Source: Gammaproteobacteria bacterium (GTDB lineage: Bacteria; Pseudomonadota; Gammaproteobacteria; Pseudomonadales; Pseudohongiellaceae). Taken from it: 44,914 nt of DNA. Shown here piece after piece: positions 36,471-43,270 of this stretch; the first letter of the stretch is position 1; every line of letters starts with the position of its first letter. Below the pieces are notes generated by a model. The model worked only from the letters and a program-made list of their open reading frames with translations. It was not told the DNA's origin and did not search any database. Location: NCBI GenBank assembly GCA_018698975.1, contig JABIPQ010000122.1, forward strand, positions 1 through 44,914, given 5' to 3'. A program made the translations under genes and the position numbers.

Positions 36471-38660
36471 TCATCGATTATAAATCCTGAAGCGCAACTC
36501 AGCTTGTGGCCCCTGTGCAATTTCTCTGGCCAGTAAAGTTCCATCCTTGGCGCCAAACTCACGCAACATCTCCCTGCTTTGAAAGCGTGGACGGGGATTG
36601 ATGGTGGCGGTTACTTCCATGTACTTTTTAAGACGCCATTGCAGCGAAATTCTGGCAGAGCTGTCGCGTCGGCTGTCGGTGGTGGCAAGAAATGAAGGGG
36701 CTAGTCCGGGTTGTCGCACAGTGGAGAAAAACTCCTCCAGGTTGCGCTCGTCACGAGGGCTTTCAATTCGGGCATTAAGTCGCAGACCCTGGAAAAATTC
36801 GTACTGAAGAAAAGCCCGCCACTGGTGAGATTGTTGCCAAACATTAGCTCCCCTGACGCTATAGTTTTTATTATTGATATTGCGCCACGTGTTCAGCTCC
36901 CAGGACCACTTGCTCTCACCTGGATTCTTTTTCAGCCCCAATGACCACCGCAATCTGGAGCCGGAAACATCACGACTTTCTCCTGTCACCGGATCAATAG
37001 TCTCCGAGTCCTGAATATTAAAGCCGGCATCAAGCACCAGGTCTTCCATATTGAAACGCGCAAAGGGATGTTCAATATTGGTATCAAACCAGGTGATCTT
37101 TTCAGCATTGGTGTTTTGCGACACGATCAGCGAATCGGAAAGTGGCACCGATCGGATAGGGTTCTCAAGGATGTAGTGGCCAAGGGTAAATTTCAGCACG
37201 CCGCGGTCGCCAAAGCGCTGGTCATAGTTGAGCGTGTGTCGCCAGTTACTTTCGGAATCCAGTCGAACAGCCCCTGCCTGGAGAATTTCAGAAGACAGAC
37301 TGGATGACGCCAGAAACTGACTCAGGCTTAGCTGGCCAATGTCGTAGCGTGATTCCCAGGTAATGGTGGTCCTGTCCCTGAACTGGTAGGCAACCGAGGT
37401 GAGGCCCTTCACCTCGGTCTGGTCATTGCTGGAAACTCCCTTTGCTTCGATAGCGTAAATCCCGCCACTGAGACTGCCGCGTAGTGTCCAGTTTTCTTTC
37501 CAGTTCCAATCAGCTTCCATGGTAAGTGAATGGCGATCTTCCTCAACACGACTATCGCTACCGGCCAGAGTTTGTAACTGCCCGTTCTCGAACAGCCGCA
37601 GATTACCTTCGAAGTAATTAAAGGCGGAAGACGCGATAGCTCGCAAGGTTAAATTGTTACTGTAATTATTGGTAAGACGCAGGCGTGCCGCTGTCTCTCC
37701 GGATTCTCGATTCCTCTTTAAGGACAGCAGATCCAGCTCATCAGAAAATGTCGATTCGTTGGTTTGAATATTTCGGGAATCAACCACCGCAAACATCAAG
37801 TCGCTACGCATGCCGAAAGTCCTTAAATACTCCGCTGAGACCTCCTGGAAATCACGATCGTTGAGAAAGGATTCGCTGATAGCCAGGACTGCCGCAGAGC
37901 CTCCCCCCACCGGGATCGGCTCAGAAATTCTTTCCTGGGTATTTAGTTCAGCATTCACCGACAGACTGCTTTCATTCTGAAAATTGAATATGGAACTAAG
38001 CTGTAGATAATTCTCACCCTGGTCGTTCTGGTTCTGGCTGGAAATTCTCTGCTCCGGGTTTGCCGGGTCGATATCGACAAAATCGGAGGGCGTCTTGGTG
38101 CTTCTATCCATCAATCCTGCGCGCAGGCTGAAATCATGCTGGCCCCAGGACAGGTTGCCGGTCAGATCCAGCTCGGTATTGCGCTCGTTGCGCTGGCGTA
38201 CATCGCCGTCCCCGCTGCGATTGAACTGGGAGCTGAGCTCAAAGTAATCCGGATCCTCATCTTCAAGAATAATGTTGGCCACCTGGGTATAACCCTGCAT
38301 ATCAATACCCAGGGTGGCACCCGTATTGATCAGATCAATTCGGGTGACGCTGGTATAGGGTCTATTGGATAGTTGTTGCCAGATTGACTGGCCTTTTGGT
38401 GGGGGACGTTTGCCGTTTATCAGGATATTTGTGCGCACCCCTGCAAGGCCGCGACCACCGGACTGCTCCTGGGGATTAAACCCTGGAGTTTGCTGCACCA
38501 TATCAAGCGCAGTGACTGGATCAAATTGCAGGTAATAGGCCGGTACAAAAACCCGAATACCCTGAGTAATTTGATTTTCGTCCGCCGATTGTGAAAAGCT
38601 GACAGACGCCAGGCTAACGGACAATACGAGAACAGCTATTTTTCCTGAAAACGAAACCAT
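36471..38660 (-). CDS. TonB-dependent-receptor-like outer membrane protein
   Basis: The 729-residue product has a signal peptide (about 1-23). A plug domain follows at about 30-155, with FDPVTALDMVQQTPGFNPQEQSGGRGLAGVRTNILINGK-type sequence (read in shorter pieces: ALDMVQQTPGF, GRGLAG, ILINGKRPP). A 22-strand-like beta barrel then runs to the end, rich in alternating aromatic residues such as NWTLRGSLSGGIYAIEA and GLRLNARIESP. It lacks the STN signalling domain. The last residue is Arg instead of the usual Phe or Trp, with aromatic Tyr two residues earlier. Substrate is unknown; it could import a product released by the neighbouring secreted enzymes. Confidence 0.78.
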   Translation of the reverse strand: MVSFSGKIAVLVLSVSLASVSFSQSADENQITQGIRVFVPAYYLQFDPVTALDMVQQTPGFNPQEQSGGRGLAGVRTNILINGKRPPPKGQSIWQQLSNRPYTSVTRIDLINTGATLGIDMQGYTQVANIILEDEDPDYFELSSQFNRSGDGDVRQRNERNTELDLTGNLSWGQHDFSLRAGLMDRSTKTPSDFVDIDPANPEQRISSQNQNDQGENYLQLSSIFNFQNESSLSVNAELNTQERISEPIPVGGGSAAVLAISESFLNDRDFQEVSAEYLRTFGMRSDLMFAVVDSRNIQTNESTFSDELDLLSLKRNRESGETAARLRLTNNYSNNLTLRAIASSAFNYFEGNLRLFENGQLQTLAGSDSRVEEDRHSLTMEADWNWKENWTLRGSLSGGIYAIEAKGVSSNDQTEVKGLTSVAYQFRDRTTITWESRYDIGQLSLSQFLASSSLSSEILQAGAVRLDSESNWRHTLNYDQRFGDRGVLKFTLGHYILENPIRSVPLSDSLIVSQNTNAEKITWFDTNIEHPFARFNMEDLVLDAGFNIQDSETIDPVTGESRDVSGSRLRWSLGLKKNPGESKWSWELNTWRNINNKNYSVRGANVWQQSHQWRAFLQYEFFQGLRLNARIESPRDERNLEEFFSTVRQPGLAPSFLATTDSRRDSSARISLQWRLKKYMEVTATINPRPRFQSREMLREFGAKDGTLLAREIAQGPQAELRFRIYNR

Positions 38661-39037
38661 GCTCTATAACACCCGAATTAGCATGAAGCCCAGACAGCAA
38701 GATAGCCGGGTTTCTTTTCTGAAATCGGTCATTGAGCCTCGATAATAACGGGCCTTTGTTAAATAATTAAGGATTTCTCCCTTTCATGACGACAAATAAG
38801 GCATGAGTAATACTTTGCTGATAAATAAGACTCAGGAGCTTGGTACGCATTATTTCCAAACAGAAGACAATGGATACCCTGCTCTATTGGCAATAATTTG
38901 CCTCTGGCATTCTTTTATTTCGCTTACCGAAAATTAGGAAAAATTGCGAATTTTTACTCAAACTCTGGCATCTTTCCTCTGCGCCTATATACTCCGCAGC
39001 AATCTACCTAAAACTACAATCATTGCAGGAAATCACC
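38661..39037. other. 377 bp divergent promoter region
   Basis: This AT-rich gap lies between the outer-membrane protein gene and the DUF6152 fusion gene. It has no credible open frame. A promoter for the rightward gene is proposed at 38965-38993. Nothing else recognisable was found, apart from short A/T runs near 38930-38960. Confidence 0.5.
38965..38993 (+). promoter_or_regulatory. Candidate promoter of the DUF6152 fusion gene
   Basis: CTGGCA (4/6 to TTGACA) and TATACT (5/6 to TATAAT) are separated by 17 bp. The predicted start near 39000 leaves a leader of about 38 nt with an AGGA ribosome binding site 7 nt before the ATG. Confidence 0.45.
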
Positions 39038-40177
39038 ATGCGATTATCAAATAAACTCCTGTGGTCGGCCGTTGCCACCACCCTTGTCAGCCTGACTGTA
39101 CCAGTGTTTGCCCACCATGGCTTTGGCCTGTTTCAGCTGGAAATCAAAAAGGAATGGTCAGGCACCCTAACCAAGATGAACCTGGTTAATCCACACTCAT
39201 ATATGGAACTTGATGCTATCGATGAAAACGGTGAGATTTTGCATATGCGCTGTGAAATGCGCGCTGGCACTTTGTTACGTCGCGCCGGCTGGGCTACCGA
39301 TATGTTCGTGGTAGGTGCACATGTTGAGATTGAAGGTAATCCGCACCGTGACGATCCTGAGGCCTGTTACATCGAAAATTTCTCAATTGATGATTCCGTT
39401 ATGATCAATCGCAACGACCAGTTCCTTAGTAATGAGCCAGTGGACACCTCGAATCGTCCCTTGCGCCTTGCCGATGGCCAGCTCAATATCAGCGGAGACT
39501 GGGCCGTTGAACAATTGGTGCTTACAGTCCCCCCGAGCGGTGGCAGAGGCTCCATGATTCCCAAGACAATGTCGCCTGATTTTGCTGCTGGCAGAATCAC
39601 CCAGGAAGATGTGCGCGCCACCCAGCCGCCAAGACCGCAAACCGTTTATACGGAAAGAGGACAGGCAGCAGCCGATGCTTTCGACAGGCGCTCTCCCATA
39701 GACAATCCCTGGTTTGCCTGCAAGCCCACCAGCTTCATCCGGGACTGGACCGCCGACTGGCCAATTAACAAATTCGAGCAAAAAACCATGGCAAACGGTG
39801 AAAAAGTCATCGACATCACCTATGGCTTGTATAACTTCAACCGTCGTATTCATATCGGCATGACAGAGCACCCCCCTGGGATCAGACCCAGCTATGCCGG
39901 CCATTCAATCGGCAATTGGGAAGGCGATACTCTGGTGGTCGATACCACTGGATTTGCGGAAGGGGTTCTGACGCCGCCGACTCGAACCAGTGAACAGTTA
40001 CATATCGTGGAACGCTTCACCCTCGATACCGAAAAAATTGCTCTCAAACGTGAGTATTCAGTGACGGATCCGGTTTATCTGGCAGCGCCCTATGAAAGTT
40101 ATGATGTTATGTTCCTTTCAGATGTGCCTTTCCAGGCGCAGGAATGCAAGGAAATGACGCCGGAATTCCAGCAGTAA
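39038..40177 (+). CDS. Secreted fusion of DUF6152 and 'WEGDTLVV' modules
   Basis: The 379-residue product has a signal peptide ending VFA, so the mature form should begin HHGFGLFQ. Residues about 25-125 align with the DUF6152 protein at 32882-33289 (NPHSYMELDA, LLRRAGWATDMF). After a linker, the C-terminal half matches the protein at 33349-34128: WFACKPTSFIRDW, the RRIH segment, SIGNWEGDTLVVDTTGF, and a final cysteine (AQECKEM). Two genes that are adjacent elsewhere in this window are thus one polypeptide here. The ATG at 39038 has AGGA upstream; an in-frame TTG five codons earlier is ignored. A terminator follows. Confidence 0.8.
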   Translation: MRLSNKLLWSAVATTLVSLTVPVFAHHGFGLFQLEIKKEWSGTLTKMNLVNPHSYMELDAIDENGEILHMRCEMRAGTLLRRAGWATDMFVVGAHVEIEGNPHRDDPEACYIENFSIDDSVMINRNDQFLSNEPVDTSNRPLRLADGQLNISGDWAVEQLVLTVPPSGGRGSMIPKTMSPDFAAGRITQEDVRATQPPRPQTVYTERGQAAADAFDRRSPIDNPWFACKPTSFIRDWTADWPINKFEQKTMANGEKVIDITYGLYNFNRRIHIGMTEHPPGIRPSYAGHSIGNWEGDTLVVDTTGFAEGVLTPPTRTSEQLHIVERFTLDTEKIALKREYSVTDPVYLAAPYESYDVMFLSDVPFQAQECKEMTPEFQQ

Positions 40178-40194
40178 ATTAGTCGAAAAAATAG

Positions 40195-40232
40195 AACCGG
40201 CAGGTGTTAATTTACATCTGCCGGTTTTTTTT
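40195..40232 (+). terminator. Rho-independent terminator
   Basis: AACCGGCAG pairs with CTGCCGGTT, the inner bases extending the stem, followed by eight T residues. It lies 18 bp after the fusion gene's stop. Confidence 0.88.
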
Positions 40233-40285
40233 GGGATAAAATTCTTCTCTCTGATTGCGCGAGATTTGCCGCAAACCCCTGTTCC

Positions 40286-40372
40286 GATATACTAGCCCAC
40301 ATGAATTACTCTGTTTCCCAGCCGCTCCCGAAATACTAGCCCTATGGAAGTTACTGTCTTTCCCAACCCCCT
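40286..40372 (+). repeat. Tandem duplication of a gene start region
   Basis: Two adjacent imperfect copies of about 43 bp (40286-40329 and 40330-40372) share ATACTAGCCC, an ATG, TTACT and TTTCCCA in the same order. The second copy holds the start of the gene at 40344. The first copy's ATG at 40301 opens a 12-codon frame that stops at 40337-40339, 4 nt before the gene's ATG. Confidence 0.65.
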
Positions 40373-41186
40373 GCGACCCGGCATTGGTTTGCGCCCCAAG
40401 AAAGAGGCACAACGGCCTTCACTGCCTCAACATGCAAGGCTTTGTCCTGTGCTGGAAGCTGGCAGCTCGCTGGGAGCTCTGGTCTATCCCGCTCTTGCTG
40501 AAAACGAGCAATTTCATATTGGCTATGAAGGTGAAGGGCTTTTCCAGTTTGGATACTCGGTCAACGCCACTGGCAAAAAATGGGAACAGATATTTTTTGT
40601 AAACTATCAGTTATCGGTAGGTACCATTGGTATGCGCAAGGAAGATGTCCAGCTGATGGTGCCCGAGACACCGGGTTTCAAGGATACCGCCAGAGCGATT
40701 GCGCGCATGTTTATCTCAGTCGACGATCTCGGCACCCCCGAAGGTGCGGTGACCTTGCGCGGTGCTTATAACTTTCAGACTCCTCCCGGGTGGGACACTG
40801 TTTATTCAGGGGTAATTAACACTACTGCGCGGCCGGTTGCCCCAGTCCTGGTAACGCGGGTTGAAACCGATTGGTATGTCCATGATTCCGAGTTTCGCTA
40901 TGTCCTGACACCGGGGGATATTATTACCGTGTCCCACAACTTGCCAGTCGGCCAGGTATTTTTTGTACCGCGCGAAGAAGTCACCTATCGCGACGGCACT
41001 GATGAAGAAATTGCCGAGCGGCAAAAGATAAGCGCGGCATTTTTTGATGAGAAAGCCAGTAACAAGAAAAAAACGCCGTACGGCATGGAATACAGCCCGG
41101 TCTATCAGCAGAAGAGCCGTGAACAGCAGAAGGCTGAAAGCCAAAAAACAGACAAAAGCTCCAAAAAAGACCAACAGGAAAAATAA
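40344..41186 (+). CDS. Hypothetical protein, probably cytosolic
   Basis: I do not recognise this 280-residue protein with confidence. It has no signal peptide or membrane helix, unlike nearly all its neighbours. The N-terminus is basic (PLRPGIGLRPKKEAQRPSLP). The middle is predicted alpha/beta, with YEGEGLFQFGYSV, YRGAYNF-like LRGAYNFQTPPGWDTVYSGVIN and VETDWYVHDSEFRYVLTPGD. The last 45 residues are a highly charged Lys/Gln/Glu tail. The start is preceded by a duplicated start region and has only a weak ribosome binding site. A strong terminator follows. Its context with secreted proteins gives no clear clue to its role. Confidence 0.7.
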   Translation: MEVTVFPNPLRPGIGLRPKKEAQRPSLPQHARLCPVLEAGSSLGALVYPALAENEQFHIGYEGEGLFQFGYSVNATGKKWEQIFFVNYQLSVGTIGMRKEDVQLMVPETPGFKDTARAIARMFISVDDLGTPEGAVTLRGAYNFQTPPGWDTVYSGVINTTARPVAPVLVTRVETDWYVHDSEFRYVLTPGDIITVSHNLPVGQVFFVPREEVTYRDGTDEEIAERQKISAAFFDEKASNKKKTPYGMEYSPVYQQKSREQQKAESQKTDKSSKKDQQEK

Positions 41187-41236
41187 ACAGGTTTAGTTCT
41201 TTTATTGGCTGAGAAAAGTATTTAAAAAAATTAAGC

Positions 41237-41270
41237 AAAAAAAAGCCCGGTATTCACCGGGCTTTTTTTT
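41237..41270. terminator. Bidirectional terminator
   Basis: GCCCGGT and ACCGGGC form the stem with an ATTC loop, flanked by eight A and eight T residues. It serves the plus-strand gene ending at 41186 and the minus-strand ankyrin gene ending at 41283. Confidence 0.9.
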
Positions 41271-41282
41271 GCTAATACTAAA

Positions 41283-43151
41283 TCAGTTGTACTCAAGCGG
41301 ATTGTAATCCGGCGAACAGACTTCAACGATACAGATAGATTCCAGCGTACGGCCTACGGGCGGCGCATCCAGACCCTGTTCAAGCATCACCTCGCGCATC
41401 AACTCTGCTGTTTCTGGATGCGGAATGGCTGACTGCACGCCAACACGCACCAGGCCATCGGCATAATCGATTGGTAACCAGGTGTGAGCTGCCAGCTCGG
41501 CACTGCCTCGGTTATCTGTATTACCGAAGTCCCGAATATCCAATCTGCCACCCGCTTCCACCAGAATTCTTGCAACCTCGGTGGCGCCTTTATGACCAGC
41601 ACCATGCAGCGCGGTACGCCCGGTATCAGCCTGAAAATTTGGGTCTATGCCAAGTTCTAAAAGTAGTTTAACGGCCTCCACTGTCTGCGCTGTGGACCAT
41701 TCACTGGTGACACCTTCAACCCAGCCAATACCTGCAGCCACAGCCAGGGGCGTAACATCCAGAGCAGTATTGATATGGGGATCAGCCCCATATTCCAGCA
41801 ACATCTTCATCAAGGGAACATCACCGGATTGCGATGCACGCAGGAAGGCTGTAGCCCCCTCCTCATCCAGCCACTGGTTGGTAAATACAGTGCGGGTCTC
41901 GGTACTTTCGGTCAAGCGTGCATTGGGCTCAGCACCGGCATCAAGCAGAATCTGGATATAGTCAAGATGATCCATGTCAGGTTCGCGGGTGGGGTAGTCA
42001 CCACCCTCGACGTTGCGATTGTCTGTAGCCAGGTAAAGGTTAGTCCAGCCACCTTTGTTGGCTATATTGGCATCAGCGCCATTGTCGATGAGAAATTTGC
42101 CCATCAGATAATTACGGTTCTGTGTTGCTGCCAGCAAGGGAGTCCAGCCATAACGTGTGGTCTGGTTTACATCAGCGCCGGCATCCAGCAGAACACGTGC
42201 TGCTTCAATCACACCGGAACGGGCAGCATAAACCAGAGATGTCAGTTCACCCGCATCCGGTTCGCGCTGAGCACGGTCACGGCCAAAACCACCAAAGTCG
42301 CCAAATTCGCCACCACTTCCGTCAGCTACCGCCGCAAAACCAAGGCCACGGCGTTCGAATGTTTCACAGACGACTTCAGTAGTCAGTTCAACACCTGAAT
42401 CAACGAGTCTTGCAAGCGCTCTATCCTGGCTACCGGAATCTATACTGCCTGCAATAGTCAGTTTTCTAAGTAAGGGCAGGTCCGGGGTTGCTTGTTCACA
42501 CAGGGAGACAATAGTCTGGCGCCTGACATTAATCCTGGGATCTTCTGAATTACCAAGTGCCGCTGTACGCCCGTCACGCATGACCGGTGCGGATGTGGCG
42601 GATACATCAGCTCCGGCCGCAATCAGTACCGCTATTACATCGGCATGTCCCTGATCTGCAGCCTGCATCAGGGCCGTAGTACCGCGCTCATCTTCACTGG
42701 CATTCGGGCCTGCGCCTGCATCCAGTAATACCTGGACAGCATCAACAACACCGGAACGTGACGCCAACATGAGAGGACGACGTCCAAGCGGTAATTCCTC
42801 GTTGGCATTCGCGCCACTATCCAGTAAAACCTTGATCATCTCTGCATCGCCATGCTTAGCTGCCAACCATAAGGGAGTAGCACCATTCCGGTTTGCCAGC
42901 GATGTATCAGCACCAACAGCTAGCAAAGCCCGGGCAATTTCCGTATCACCATGGTATGCAGCCCATTGTAAGGCTGTTGCCCCATCAGCCTGGGCAGCAT
43001 TCACATTAACACCATCCTTTATAAGGCGCTGTACAGTGGCGCTATCACGCTGCATGGCCACATCTGAGATTTCAGATTGTGCCAAGGCAAAATGGGTGCT
43101 CAACATGAGCAGTAACAATGTAACTTTTTTCAAATTTCTAATAGCTTGCAT
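41283..43151 (-). CDS. Secreted ankyrin-repeat protein, copy A
   Basis: From the ATG at 43151 the product has 622 residues, with a signal peptide ending ALAQ at about 22-25. An N-terminal set of about five ankyrin repeats (DGATALQWAAYHGDTEIARALL, NGATPLWLAAKHGDAEMIKVLL) is followed by a non-repeat linker. The linker has the RTAALGNSEDPRINVRRQ and LCEQATPDL motifs and a Gly/Phe-rich stretch. More repeats follow, and the tail has a CIVEVC cysteine pair. Other in-frame ATGs lie up to 21 codons upstream; none has a clear ribosome binding site. It is a tandem paralogue of the gene at 43271 and related to the ankyrin protein at 28071. Confidence 0.88.
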   Translation of the reverse strand: MQAIRNLKKVTLLLLMLSTHFALAQSEISDVAMQRDSATVQRLIKDGVNVNAAQADGATALQWAAYHGDTEIARALLAVGADTSLANRNGATPLWLAAKHGDAEMIKVLLDSGANANEELPLGRRPLMLASRSGVVDAVQVLLDAGAGPNASEDERGTTALMQAADQGHADVIAVLIAAGADVSATSAPVMRDGRTAALGNSEDPRINVRRQTIVSLCEQATPDLPLLRKLTIAGSIDSGSQDRALARLVDSGVELTTEVVCETFERRGLGFAAVADGSGGEFGDFGGFGRDRAQREPDAGELTSLVYAARSGVIEAARVLLDAGADVNQTTRYGWTPLLAATQNRNYLMGKFLIDNGADANIANKGGWTNLYLATDNRNVEGGDYPTREPDMDHLDYIQILLDAGAEPNARLTESTETRTVFTNQWLDEEGATAFLRASQSGDVPLMKMLLEYGADPHINTALDVTPLAVAAGIGWVEGVTSEWSTAQTVEAVKLLLELGIDPNFQADTGRTALHGAGHKGATEVARILVEAGGRLDIRDFGNTDNRGSAELAAHTWLPIDYADGLVRVGVQSAIPHPETAELMREVMLEQGLDAPPVGRTLESICIVEVCSPDYNPLEYN

Positions 43152-43225
43152 AGGTCGAATTTCCATAAGGTGCTTTGTATTCATAATTTTATTAAATGAA
43201 ATCCTGCCTCTCACTTTCTAACGTC

Positions 43226-43255
43226 AAAAAGCCCGGTGAAAACCGGGCTTTTTTT
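43226..43255. terminator. Terminator between the tandem ankyrin genes
   Basis: GCCCGGT and ACCGGGC with a GAAA loop are flanked by A and T runs. The stem is the same as in the terminator at 41237, which suggests it was copied along with the gene. Confidence 0.88.
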
Positions 43256-43270
43256 GGAGATTTAATTAAA

